A DNA stretch of 64,000 nucleotides. It comes from Microbacterium timonense. GTDB taxonomy: Bacteria > Actinomycetota > Actinomycetes > Actinomycetales > Microbacteriaceae. Position numbers and translations under genes: made by a program. The notes under the pieces were generated by a model that saw only the letters and a program-made list of their open reading frames with translations, was not told the origin of the DNA and did no database searches. Shown in pieces: positions 52,559 through 60,737 of the stretch. The stretch covers positions 372,001 to 436,000 of the forward strand of contig NZ_OLMV01000002.1 of assembly GCF_900292075.1 (NCBI RefSeq), read 5' to 3'. How positions within the stretch are numbered: the first letter of the stretch is position 1; every line of letters begins with the position of its first letter.

Positions 52559-52966
52559 GTGCCGAAATACCTGATCGCATTCAACGACGAGTGGGTGCCC
52601 GCGCACACCGCCGATGAACTGCGCAGCAAGAGCGAAGCCTCACACGCCCTGATGGAGGACATGAAGGAGGCGGGCGTCTTCCTGTTCGCCGAGGGCGGGA
52701 TCGATGCCTCGACCGCCGTCTTCAGCGTCGTGAACCAGAACGGGCAGCCGGTGTTCACCGACGGGCCGTTCGTCGAGACGAAGGAGCACCTGGGTGGCTT
52801 CACCGTCATCGAGGTCCCCGACGACGACGCCGCGCGGTACTGGGCTGGGCGGATGGCCGTCGCCCTGGACTGGCCTCAAGAGGTGCACCGCTTCCCGTCT
52901 GACCTCGCCGAGGTGATCGAGCTCCACGCATCCACCGGTGAGGTGGTTCCCGGGGGGCGCGGGTAG
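52559..52966 (+). CDS. YciI/DGPF-domain protein
   Basis: A 135-residue protein starting VPKYLIAFNDEWVPA, with the family motif TDGPFVETKEHLGGF and a C-terminal GRMAVALDWPQEVHRFP. DGPF-type YciI proteins are the standard genomic partners of ECF42 sigma factors, and one follows directly. GTG 52559 has GAGAGGAGA upstream; earlier in-frame starts add non-conserved residues. Its biochemical role is unknown. Confidence 0.88.
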   Translation: MPKYLIAFNDEWVPAHTADELRSKSEASHALMEDMKEAGVFLFAEGGIDASTAVFSVVNQNGQPVFTDGPFVETKEHLGGFTVIEVPDDDAARYWAGRMAVALDWPQEVHRFPSDLAEVIELHASTGEVVPGGRG

Positions 52967-52975
52967 CAGGGTGAC

Positions 52976-54217
52976 GTGACCGAACCCGCCGTGCGGCAGG
53001 CCATCGCCCGCGCCCACCACGAGGAGTGGGCGCGGGTGGTCGCCGGGCTCGCCCGCCGCTTCGGAGATCTCGATCTCGCCGAAGACGCCGCCGGCGAAGC
53101 GTTCGTCGCGGCGATGGAGCGATGGCCGCGCGATGGGGTACCACCGAATCCCGGCGCGTGGCTCACCACGACCGCGACGCGGAAGGCGATCGACCGGCTG
53201 CGCCGTGAGTCGCAGCGGGACCAGAAGCATCACGCAGCTCACACGCTCTCCGACGACGCCCCTCCTGAGCCGACCGGACCGGTCGAGGACGACCGGCTCC
53301 GGCTCATCTTCACCTGCTGTCATCCTGCGCTCGGGATCGAGGCGAGGGTCGCGCTGACGTTGCGGCTGCTCGGCGGCCTCACGGTCGCCCAGATCGCCCA
53401 CGCGTTCCTGGTCCCGGAGACGACCATGGCGCGACGGATCACGCGAGCGAAGGCGAAGATCAAGGCCGCGCGCATCCCGTACCGCGTACCATCGCCGCTC
53501 GACCTGCACGAGCGGCTGCCTGGCGTTCTCGCCGTCGTCGCCCTGATCTTCAACGAGGGGTATCTGGCGTCCGGCGGCGGTGCGATGCGCGCCGACCTGA
53601 CCGATGAGGCGATCCGCTTGGGGCGCCTGCTGCGGAGCCTCCTTCCCCAAGAGGGAGAGGTGACCGGCCTCCTCGCGCTCATGCTTCTCACCGACGCGCG
53701 GCGCGCGGCGCGCATCTCTCACGCCGGTGAGCTGGTGACCCTCGACGAGCAGGACCGCGGGGCGTGGGACCGCGCGCTCATCGCGGAGGGTCACGCCCTG
53801 GTGCGCGAGCGGATCACCGCTGTCGCCACCGGCGCCCAGCCGCCAGGACGCTACCAGCTCCTTGCCGCCATCAACGCGGTGCACACGGATGCCCCGTCCT
53901 CGCGCGATACGGACTGGCCCCAGATCGTGGCGCTCTACGACCGCCTGCTGCGGGCCGATCCGTCACCGATCACGCGACTGAACCGGGCGGTCGCTGTCGC
54001 CGAGGTTGACGGCCCAGACGTGGCGCTGGCCGAGATCGATCGCCTCGGCGGCGCTCTGGACGAGTACCACGCTTACCATGCCGCGCGCGCGGACCTCTTG
54101 CGCCGGGTGGGACGCAGCCAGGAATCGAAGACGGCATACGACCGAGCGATCGGACTCGCCGGCAATCCCGCCGAGCGGGCGTACCTCGTCCGCCGCCGCG
54201 ACCAGCTCGTCTGGTGA
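52976..54217 (+). CDS. ECF RNA polymerase sigma factor, ECF42-type, with C-terminal TPR-like extension
   Basis: A 413-residue protein, much longer than typical ECF sigmas. Region 2 lies in residues 1-90 (DLAEDAAGEAFVAAMERWP, then NPGAWLTTTATRKAIDRLRR) and region 4 at ~120-175 (LTLRLLGGLTVAQIAHAFLV, then ETTMARRITRAKAKIKAA). A long helical extension (~185-413, DUF6596/TPR-like, including YDRLLRADPSPITRLNRAVA) is the ECF42 hallmark and regulates the sigma in place of an anti-sigma. It starts with GTG 52976, 9 bp after the DGPF gene, and probably drives that operon. Confidence 0.92.
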   Translation: MTEPAVRQAIARAHHEEWARVVAGLARRFGDLDLAEDAAGEAFVAAMERWPRDGVPPNPGAWLTTTATRKAIDRLRRESQRDQKHHAAHTLSDDAPPEPTGPVEDDRLRLIFTCCHPALGIEARVALTLRLLGGLTVAQIAHAFLVPETTMARRITRAKAKIKAARIPYRVPSPLDLHERLPGVLAVVALIFNEGYLASGGGAMRADLTDEAIRLGRLLRSLLPQEGEVTGLLALMLLTDARRAARISHAGELVTLDEQDRGAWDRALIAEGHALVRERITAVATGAQPPGRYQLLAAINAVHTDAPSSRDTDWPQIVALYDRLLRADPSPITRLNRAVAVAEVDGPDVALAEIDRLGGALDEYHAYHAARADLLRRVGRSQESKTAYDRAIGLAGNPAERAYLVRRRDQLVW

Positions 54218-54309
54218 GGCCCGGGCCGGCTGCCGGACACCCGCGCGCCGCCCGCCCGGCCGCGCTGTGAATCAGAGGCGGCCGCTCAGAACACGCGATA
54301 CTGGGACGC

Positions 54310-54579
54310 ATGTCTTCTTCCGTTGAGCGCCGTTCGAATCCCACCGCCTGGGCCGCGTTCTGGCTCGCACTGGCCGGCCTCGTCCTCATGCCCATTCCGC
54401 TGTTCATCGGGCTGATCCTGGGCGGTGGCCTCTCCATCGTCGCGGCGGTCCTCGCAGTGATCGCTCTCCTCAAGGGACTCGCGCGCAGCGGCAAGGGCAT
54501 CGCGCCCGTCGTGTTCGCGGCGATCTTCATCGCGCTCACCTGGGGCGGTATCTCGATCGGCGGCGGCACGATCTGGTAG
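54310..54579 (+). CDS. Small membrane protein (DUF4190-like), two to three helices
   Basis: An 89-residue protein. After a short polar start (MSSSVERRSNPTAW) it has hydrophobic segments around residues 15-50 and 65-85 separated by LKGLARSGKGI. Such small Gly/Ala/Ile-rich proteins are common in Microbacteriaceae. No function can be assigned. Confidence 0.65.
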   Translation: MSSSVERRSNPTAWAAFWLALAGLVLMPIPLFIGLILGGGLSIVAAVLAVIALLKGLARSGKGIAPVVFAAIFIALTWGGISIGGGTIW

Positions 54580-54883
54580 AGGCGCCCGCGCCCAACATCC
54601 GCACCGCCGTCGCGGTGACGTGACGCCTTGAGCACGCGTTCGGGGGCCGAGGATGCAGCATCTTGCGGCCCCCGGGAAAGTCAGGCACGCGTTGGGGCTC
54701 TCGCACCCGCCGCCCTGAGGGAATGTGGTCACCTTCCCAGAGCCGGATTAACGCACCGAGTCGCGACGTTTCCGCGAGGTAACGCTTTCCGCGGGAGGCC
54801 GCGTCGACAGATCAGGCGTACGTGTCACCTCGCGGAGCGCCCTGCCCAGACGCCGTAGCGTCGCTCCGCTCTCCATTCGGGTC
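54580..54883. other. Intergenic region between convergent genes; one hairpin, otherwise nothing recognised
   Basis: This 304-bp gap separates the small membrane protein gene and the convergent DUF488 gene. Apart from the hairpin at 54641-54674, no gene, operator or repeat is recognised. Short ORFs in it lack ribosome sites and family resemblance. Confidence 0.5.
54641..54674 (+). terminator. Terminator-like hairpin after the small membrane protein gene
   Basis: CGGGGGCCG (54641-54649) and CGGCCCCCG (54666-54674) enclose a second short stem GATGC-A-GCATC (54652-54662), giving an extended hairpin 61 bp after the stop. Confidence 0.6.
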
Positions 54884-55411
54884 TCACGCCCCTTCGGGCG
54901 GGTACGTGATCCTCCCGTCCCGCACCGAAGCGAACGCGGTGAGTTCTGCCGGCCGGGTCACAGTCGCCGACATGATGTGCGAGACCTTCGCTCCGGCGAC
55001 CAGGAGTGCGTCTGTGATCAGTCTGCGGTGGCACCGCCACGGCACGGCTTCGCTGCACATGATCGCCGGTGTTGATCCGCGCGCGACCTCGAGGAGGTCG
55101 TCGAGCCCCGAGCGAAACTGATCCGTGTCCATGTAGTCGGCGTAGGCCTGGAATGCCTTCACTCTCCATCCGCCGTTCGGGCTCGCCACGCCCGCTGGAG
55201 TGTGCCGACGTCCACCCAGATTCCGAAGCCAGCGGTAGGAGATGTCCGCGGGCAGTGCCGACCGGATCGCGTCCTGATTCCATTGCGGGAATGTTCGGGA
55301 TGAGGGGAACGAACGCACGTCGACAAGACATTCCACTGCGTTGCCGCGCAGCATCTCGAGCACCTCTTCGAAACCGCGTGACGAGTGACCGATCGTGAAG
55401 ATGTGAGCCAT
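54884..55411 (-). CDS. DUF488 domain-containing protein
   Basis: A 175-residue protein with all family motifs: the start IFTIGHSSRGFEEVLEMLR, then LVDVRSFPSSRTFPQW and the Cys/His signature IMCSEAVPWRCHRRLI. The conserved cysteines suggest a redox or metal role, but the activity of the family is not established. The ATG at 55411 is chosen because conservation starts there. It is third in a minus-strand run AraC regulator, serine hydrolase, DUF488 with gaps of 7 and 16 bp. Confidence 0.88.
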   Translation of the reverse strand: MAHIFTIGHSSRGFEEVLEMLRGNAVECLVDVRSFPSSRTFPQWNQDAIRSALPADISYRWLRNLGGRRHTPAGVASPNGGWRVKAFQAYADYMDTDQFRSGLDDLLEVARGSTPAIMCSEAVPWRCHRRLITDALLVAGAKVSHIMSATVTRPAELTAFASVRDGRITYPPEGA

Positions 55412-55427
55412 GACCGTCTGCCGCCGC

Positions 55428-56564
55428 TCAGGCTGCTCGCCCCGGGGCACCGGCGCGTCGCAGCCGGAGCCGACGCACGAGCTGCGCGAAGGCCAGGGCA
55501 CGCTCGTCCACGCGTGAGGGTGTCGGCACTCGATCGGTGACGAAGCCGAGGGCGACGCCGGTCCGCGGGTCGGCGAAGCCCAGGCACCCGCCCGCACCGT
55601 CATGACCGAAAGCGTCGGCGGTGCCGAAGTCCAAGTCAGGGTCTGGCTTCTGGAAGATCACGCCATACCGGGTGTGCTTCCCGAGCACCAGATCGTCGCC
55701 TGTGGTGTGCACACGGGCCACGTCGTCGAGGGCGCGTGTGGAAAGGAGCGGCGGGCCGCCGTCGGCCCCGATCGCGGCAGCGTAGGCGGAGGCGATTCCG
55801 CGTGCGTTCCCCACGCCAGACACCGACGGGACACCCGCTCGCAGGAGCGACGGCGAGTTCAACCAGTACGGCGCGTCGTCGAAGGACCGGAAGGGGGAGG
55901 AAGCGTCTTCGGCGAGTGTCCCCGACGACTCGACCGGCTCGTCGAGGTCGACCGGCGGCTGCACCGTGCGCACGCCGTCGCACAGCTCCTCGGGCACTCG
56001 GAGCCAGAACTCGATCGAGCGGTCCCGCCCGTAGACCGTCGCGAAGTACTCCGCGGTGCTGGTGCTCGTCACGCGGCGCACCAGTTCTTCGGTGAGTATC
56101 CCGATCGTGAACGCGTGGTAACCGTGCGCAACTCCGGGCTCCCATGCAGGGCTCATGTCGGCGAGCGCCGCGGCACCCGCCTCGCCCACGAACCCGTCAA
56201 GAGTGAACGGGGATGGGAGTCGCAGCAGACCGGCCTGATGCGAGAGCGCCTGCGCCACGGTGACCCGGCCCTTACCGCGTGCGGCGAACTCGGGCCAGTA
56301 TCGCGCCACCGGGTCGCGGATGTCGATAAGTCCACGTGTGACGAGGTGGCCGACCACGAGACCTGAAATGCCCTTGGACACTGAGGCCACGGGCTGGATG
56401 CCCGACACGACCTCTTCCGTGCTCGCGAGGTCCACGACTTTTCGGCCGCCCGCGTAGACGACGAGGTGGAATCCCCAACCGGGCGTCTCCCGCGCGAATC
56501 GTGCCGCGAGAGCGCCGACTTCGGCGAAGGCGTCGTCGAGTGCCGAGACAAGAAGCTCCGCCAT
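55428..56564 (-). CDS. Serine hydrolase of the beta-lactamase class C / penicillin-binding-protein family
   Basis: A 378-residue protein. The active-site SVSK tetrad (Ser61, Lys64) is preceded by GIQPVA, a YHA triad equivalent (HGYHAFTIGI) lies near residue 150, and a late FGHDGAGG motif stands for the KTG box, as in esterase-type members. No signal peptide, so it is probably a cytoplasmic esterase or amide hydrolase rather than a resistance beta-lactamase. It follows the AraC-type gene by 7 bp. Confidence 0.88.
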   Translation of the reverse strand: MAELLVSALDDAFAEVGALAARFARETPGWGFHLVVYAGGRKVVDLASTEEVVSGIQPVASVSKGISGLVVGHLVTRGLIDIRDPVARYWPEFAARGKGRVTVAQALSHQAGLLRLPSPFTLDGFVGEAGAAALADMSPAWEPGVAHGYHAFTIGILTEELVRRVTSTSTAEYFATVYGRDRSIEFWLRVPEELCDGVRTVQPPVDLDEPVESSGTLAEDASSPFRSFDDAPYWLNSPSLLRAGVPSVSGVGNARGIASAYAAAIGADGGPPLLSTRALDDVARVHTTGDDLVLGKHTRYGVIFQKPDPDLDFGTADAFGHDGAGGCLGFADPRTGVALGFVTDRVPTPSRVDERALAFAQLVRRLRLRRAGAPGRAA

Positions 56565-56571
56565 GACCGTG

Positions 56572-57618
56572 TCAGACGTCTACGTGCTGCCGGCGCAGTT
56601 GGGCAGGCTGCGTGCCGGTCGCGCGGCGGAAGCTCGTGCTGAAGTACTGGCTGGACTGAAAGCCGCACAGCTGCGCGATGTCTGAGACCAGCAAGTCGGT
56701 CGTCGTGAGCAGGTGCTTCGCCTGCTCGACTCGGAGGAGGTTGAGGTACTCCAGCGGCGTGAGGTTCACCATCTGCTTGCAGTAGTGGACGAACCGCGTC
56801 CTCCCCAGGCCGCACTCCTCGGCCATCCGGTTCACCGACCACGGCTCCTGCGTCCGCTCCTTGAGCCGCTCGAGGAAGAGCCTGACGGTGCGCTCGGTGG
56901 ACGAGAGATACGGGTCGAGCACCGGCTCGTGCTGCTCCAACAGGTCGCTCAGCTCGATGAAGATCTCGGCAACGCTCGTCGCCAGGCGCGCCATGGGTTG
57001 GCTGCGTTCGCCGTGCAGCGTCCGCTCCAGGTTGTCCACCGCGGCGAGCAGGCTCTTACTGGCCCGCCACACCGGCCGCTCGTTGAGGCTCAGCAGTTCT
57101 GTGAGCCGCGCGAGATCCGGCGCGGGAATGGGAAGCCATGAAGGCCAGGTCCAATCCTGGTTCGGGCGACGGACGTCGACGTCGAGGATGAACCACGTCA
57201 GCCGTGACGACGACACGTTCGGCCGCCCGACGCGATGGAGCTGCCACGGCCGGGTGATGGTGATGTACCCGGCCTTCAGGTCGAAGTCCTCGCGCTCGCA
57301 GGAGAACGGAACAGATCCGGCCGACACGCACGTGAACTCGATCCCCTCGTTGCGATGCCAGTCCAGGCCCCAGGGCTGATCGCTCGTGACCTCCCAGGTC
57401 CCCACGTTCTTGAGCTGCGGAAGGATGTCGGCCGGCATGGGCTCGCCGGGGTAGGTCCCGCGGCCATATGCCCAGAGTCCGATCTCTCCGCTCTCACCGG
57501 CGTCGCGCAACGGCGCGCACGTGTCGGCGACGAAGGTTCCGTAGGGAGAGACGAACTCCGCCGGTCCGGAGGCGCGGACGCCTTCAAGGGTGAGCGTCGC
57601 GGGCTTCGCTGCCGACAT
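56572..57618 (-). CDS. AraC-family transcriptional regulator
   Basis: A 348-residue regulator. An N-terminal cupin-like ligand domain (EGIEFTCVSAGSVPFSCER, then GYITITRPWQLHRVGRP) and a C-terminal double helix-turn-helix (VNRMAEECGLGRTRFVHYC, then VSDIAQLCGFQSSQYFSTSF). ATG 57618 follows GGAGG closely; a GTG at 57639 without ribosome site is less likely. It is divergent from the sugar-catabolic operon starting at 57806, which it probably activates, with a 19-bp palindrome between them. Confidence 0.88.
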   Translation of the reverse strand: MSAAKPATLTLEGVRASGPAEFVSPYGTFVADTCAPLRDAGESGEIGLWAYGRGTYPGEPMPADILPQLKNVGTWEVTSDQPWGLDWHRNEGIEFTCVSAGSVPFSCEREDFDLKAGYITITRPWQLHRVGRPNVSSSRLTWFILDVDVRRPNQDWTWPSWLPIPAPDLARLTELLSLNERPVWRASKSLLAAVDNLERTLHGERSQPMARLATSVAEIFIELSDLLEQHEPVLDPYLSSTERTVRLFLERLKERTQEPWSVNRMAEECGLGRTRFVHYCKQMVNLTPLEYLNLLRVEQAKHLLTTTDLLVSDIAQLCGFQSSQYFSTSFRRATGTQPAQLRRQHVDV

Positions 57619-57697
57619 CCGACCTCCATCGTCGTTCACTGGCCGACTTCGAAACTATGCGGGCGGTCTCGCCCGCCGCAATGCGCACGGGGTTGAA

Positions 57698-57716
57698 ATT
57701 TCGTCACTGACGAAAT
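57698..57716. promoter_or_regulatory. 19-bp palindrome between the AraC-type gene and the isomerase operon, probable operator
   Basis: ATTTCGTCA-C-TGACGAAAT has perfect 9-bp arms around one central base. It lies in the 187-bp divergent region. It does not match either LacI-type operator in this window. AraC proteins usually bind direct repeats, so a different repressor may use it. Confidence 0.65.
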
Positions 57717-57805
57717 GGGAACGACAAGGACGCGCCATGTCCCTTAGCGTCATCGGCATGCCCGCGGCCAAGGACGGCCGATCTCGACGAAGAGGAGACG
57801 CCCCC

Positions 57806-58657
57806 GTGTCTATCAAAATCGGTTGCTTCGCACTGGTTGACCCGTTCTCGACGCTGGATCATCAGCTGGATCGCATCCGCGACTGGGGTTTCACATACGC
57901 CGATGTGACCGATACCGGTGACGGCGCCGTGCTCGGAAACCACTTCGGGTTCACTGCGGTGGCCAGCCTCGACGCGAACCCGTTCGAGATGAAGCGCCTG
58001 TTCGAGTCGCGCGGCCTGCAGATCACGTCCTACTGCGCGCACGCCGATCTGCTGGATCCATCGGCGCCCTGGCGCTACGGCACCGGCGAGATCATCAAGG
58101 CCGTGCGCGCGGCCGGCGCGATCGGCGTGCCGCACGTCATCACCACCGAGGGTGAGCCGGTCACCGCGTTCGGCCAGGGTCTCAGCCAGAAGGAGGCGAT
58201 CTTCACGATCGCCGAGAAGCTCCATGAGCCCCTGCAGGTCGCCGAGGACTACGGCGTGACGATCCTCCTCGAACCGCACGGGCCGATCACCGGAACGATC
58301 GACGGCACCGCCGCTCTCCTCGAGCGCATCGACTCGCCCGCACTGGGGCTCAACTTCGACACCGGCAACAGCTGGCTGGCCGGCACCGACCCCGTCGAGT
58401 ACGTGCGCGCCTTCGGCGAGAAGATCCAGCACGTGCACTGGAAGGACCTCGGTGCCGAGTGGGAGGAGCGCCGCGGGGAGATCTACGGGTGCGGCATGGC
58501 GACGATCGCGCTGGGCACCGGTGTCATCGACATCGAGGGCTCGTTCCGCGCCCTCGAGCAAGCGGGATTCGACGGGTACTCGACGCTCGAGGTCGGCGGC
58601 GACGACGCGGTGCTCGGTTCCGCCGACTACCTCGTGAGCCTGGGCGCCACGCGATGA
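57806..58657 (+). CDS. Sugar phosphate isomerase/epimerase (xylose-isomerase-like TIM barrel)
   Basis: A 283-residue protein. TIM-barrel landmarks are YADVTDTGDGAVLG, TSYCAHADLLD (barrel His), VTILLEPHGP (metal Glu), LNFDTGNSWLA (metal Asp) and KIQHVHWKDLG (metal His), consistent with a divalent-metal isomerase or 3-keto-sugar-type enzyme such as IolE- or inosose-related proteins. The GTG start has GAGGAGA upstream. It is the first gene of a six-gene catabolic and transport operon. The next ATG overlaps its stop by 4 bp. Confidence 0.88.
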   Translation: MSIKIGCFALVDPFSTLDHQLDRIRDWGFTYADVTDTGDGAVLGNHFGFTAVASLDANPFEMKRLFESRGLQITSYCAHADLLDPSAPWRYGTGEIIKAVRAAGAIGVPHVITTEGEPVTAFGQGLSQKEAIFTIAEKLHEPLQVAEDYGVTILLEPHGPITGTIDGTAALLERIDSPALGLNFDTGNSWLAGTDPVEYVRAFGEKIQHVHWKDLGAEWEERRGEIYGCGMATIALGTGVIDIEGSFRALEQAGFDGYSTLEVGGDDAVLGSADYLVSLGATR

Positions 58658-59781
58658 CGGACCCGACGTCGCTCGGCATCGGGCAGGTGGGTCTCGGCTC
58701 GATCACCGGCGCCCACCGCGAAGGCTATCGCCTCTACGGGCAGCCCGTTGTCGCCGGGTTCGATCCGAATCCCGAGGCCCGCGCGCGGTTCGCGGCCGAA
58801 GAGCCGGCGGCGGCGGTGTACGACACGCTCGACGGTCTCCTGGCCGACCCACGCGTGGGAGTGGTGGATGTCGCCACCCCCCATCACCGCGACACCCGCC
58901 TTCCCGTGGTGGAGCAGATCGCCGCAGCGGGAACCCCGATGCTCATCCAGAAGCCCCTCGCCTACAGCTACACCGATGCACTCGAGATGGTGTCGGCGGT
59001 CGAGCGCAGCGGCGTCCCCGCCATGGTGAACCAGAACATGTGCTTCGTTCCCGGTTCCCTGCGCCTCATCGACGCCTTGATGAAGGACCGGGTGGTCGGC
59101 GAGCCCAGCTTCGCCGAGGTCACCGTCCGGTACGTCTTCGACCTCCCCGACCACCCGTGGTTCGGCAAGGACGACCGCTGGTGGACCGGCGCTCTCACCG
59201 TGCACCACTTCGGACTGCTGCAGCTGCTCTTCGGGCCGCCGGAGACCGTCTACGCCGTCACCGGCCGCGACGAATCTCAGCCCGGCGTCACGATCGACGG
59301 CTATGGACACCTGCTGCTGCGCTATCCGAACGGCATGAACGTGGCCATCATCTCGACCGGCACCTACTACGGCACCGACAGGGTCCCGCACGGCAACGAG
59401 AAGATCTGGGTTCAGGGGCCGGACGGTCTCGTTGATTGGCGGCCGGAAGAGGGGCTGACCCGGTCGCGCCGCACCGACTCCGGGTTCGACGTGAGCCGGG
59501 TCGAATGGGACCGCGACCGCCGCTGGTTCCCCGACGCCTTCGGGCTCACGATGGCCCACTTCCGCCAGGCACTCGCGGCGGGCGAAACACCGCTGTGCGC
59601 CATCCACGACAACCTGTACGTCTCGGCGCTCATCGAAGCCGCCTATCTGTCGAGCGTCGAGAACCGCGTCGTCCCGCTGGCGGAGATCATGGGCGACCGC
59701 TGGAATCCGACGTATGGCACCGGCTGGTCGCACGGCTTCACGAAGTGGGCACCGCCGGCGGTCGTGGGAGTGCAGGCATGA
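58654..59781 (+). CDS. Gfo/Idh/MocA family oxidoreductase
   Basis: A 375-residue NAD(P)-dependent dehydrogenase. The Rossmann motif is GIGQVGLGSITGAH (residues 8-21), and the catalytic-region motif LIQKPLAYSYTDA matches the family's EKP box with Gln in place of Glu. The C-terminal domain includes TGALTVHHFGLL. It acts on sugars or polyols in the cytoplasm; the isomerase and PmoA partners suggest oxidation followed by isomerisation. The start overlaps the upstream stop (ATGA) and its stop overlaps the next start (ATGA). Confidence 0.9.
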   Translation: MTDPTSLGIGQVGLGSITGAHREGYRLYGQPVVAGFDPNPEARARFAAEEPAAAVYDTLDGLLADPRVGVVDVATPHHRDTRLPVVEQIAAAGTPMLIQKPLAYSYTDALEMVSAVERSGVPAMVNQNMCFVPGSLRLIDALMKDRVVGEPSFAEVTVRYVFDLPDHPWFGKDDRWWTGALTVHHFGLLQLLFGPPETVYAVTGRDESQPGVTIDGYGHLLLRYPNGMNVAIISTGTYYGTDRVPHGNEKIWVQGPDGLVDWRPEEGLTRSRRTDSGFDVSRVEWDRDRRWFPDAFGLTMAHFRQALAAGETPLCAIHDNLYVSALIEAAYLSSVENRVVPLAEIMGDRWNPTYGTGWSHGFTKWAPPAVVGVQA

Positions 59782-60704
59782 CGAGCCTGCGCTGGCAGGA
59801 GCGGGGTGACGCCACCGCCGTCATCGTGACGGACGACGGCCGGCACCTCGCCGACTACTCCTGGTCGACGGCGCAGAACCACCCGTTCTTCTCACACGTC
59901 CGGCCGCTGCAGCACGACGGCGTCCTCACCAACACGGCGCCGTGGGACCACCGCTGGCATCACGGCTTGTGGTGGTCGTGGAAGTTCATCGACGGCGTCC
60001 TCTTCTGGGAGGACCACCCGGACTACGGCAACGGCACCGGTGCGCTCGGGCGATCATGGGTCACCGGCCACGAGGTGACCGTCGGCGACGCCGGCATCCG
60101 GATCGACGAGACGCTCGCGTGGCGACCCGACGGCTCCGACCAGGCGCTGCTGACAGAGGTGCGCCGCATCACCGCGCACACCGCTCTCGACGGTGTCGAT
60201 GCATGGGCGCTCGACTGGGACTCGACGTGGACGGCGAACGCCGCCGTCGAACTGTCGGTCACGCCGTACCCCGAGCACTGGTGGGGCGGCTACGCCGGGC
60301 TCAACTACCGCGCCGCGCGGTCGATGAGCGAGGAGGAGCGCATCCTCGCCTCGGGTGGCCGGCTCGGCCGCGAGACGGTTCATTCGCACGAGGGACAGTG
60401 GGCCGCACTCCTCGGCAACGTCGACGGTGCCGGGACGGACGAGCCGAATCGGCCGGCGTACGGGGGCGCGGCCATCCTCGTGCATCCGGAAAACGGACCG
60501 ACGCCGCTGTACGTGTTCTCCGCCGCCGACGAGTTCGGTTTCCTCGCCACCGCGCCGCTCATGCACGGGAGCCGTCAGCTCGCTCGAGGCGAGACGCTGC
60601 GCCTCCGGCATCGCGTGGTCGTCCTGGGCCACGACGTCGACCACGAGACCCTCGATCGCCTCTCCCGCGCCTACGGCGGGAAAGAACACCTCCCACCCAC
60701 CTGA
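59778..60704 (+). CDS. PmoA-family protein (DUF6807-like)
   Basis: A 308-residue beta-rich protein. Signature elements are APWDHRWHHGLWWSWKF, FWEDHPDYGNGTGALG and YPEHWWGGYAGLNYRAA, matching proteins annotated as PmoA in sugar loci. The His/Trp/Asp-rich face resembles a metal- or sugar-binding site. No catalytic activity is firmly known for this group. Translation is coupled to the dehydrogenase by a 4-bp overlap. Confidence 0.85.
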   Translation: MTSLRWQERGDATAVIVTDDGRHLADYSWSTAQNHPFFSHVRPLQHDGVLTNTAPWDHRWHHGLWWSWKFIDGVLFWEDHPDYGNGTGALGRSWVTGHEVTVGDAGIRIDETLAWRPDGSDQALLTEVRRITAHTALDGVDAWALDWDSTWTANAAVELSVTPYPEHWWGGYAGLNYRAARSMSEEERILASGGRLGRETVHSHEGQWAALLGNVDGAGTDEPNRPAYGGAAILVHPENGPTPLYVFSAADEFGFLATAPLMHGSRQLARGETLRLRHRVVVLGHDVDHETLDRLSRAYGGKEHLPPT

Positions 60705-60737
60705 ACGCCCACCACCCGAAACCAGAAAGGTACGTCA

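Noticed and set aside
55428..56564. Beta-lactam resistance gene
   Set aside because: The serine hydrolase has SxxK but no signal peptide and lacks the KTG box of secreted class C beta-lactamases; an esterase-type role is more likely.
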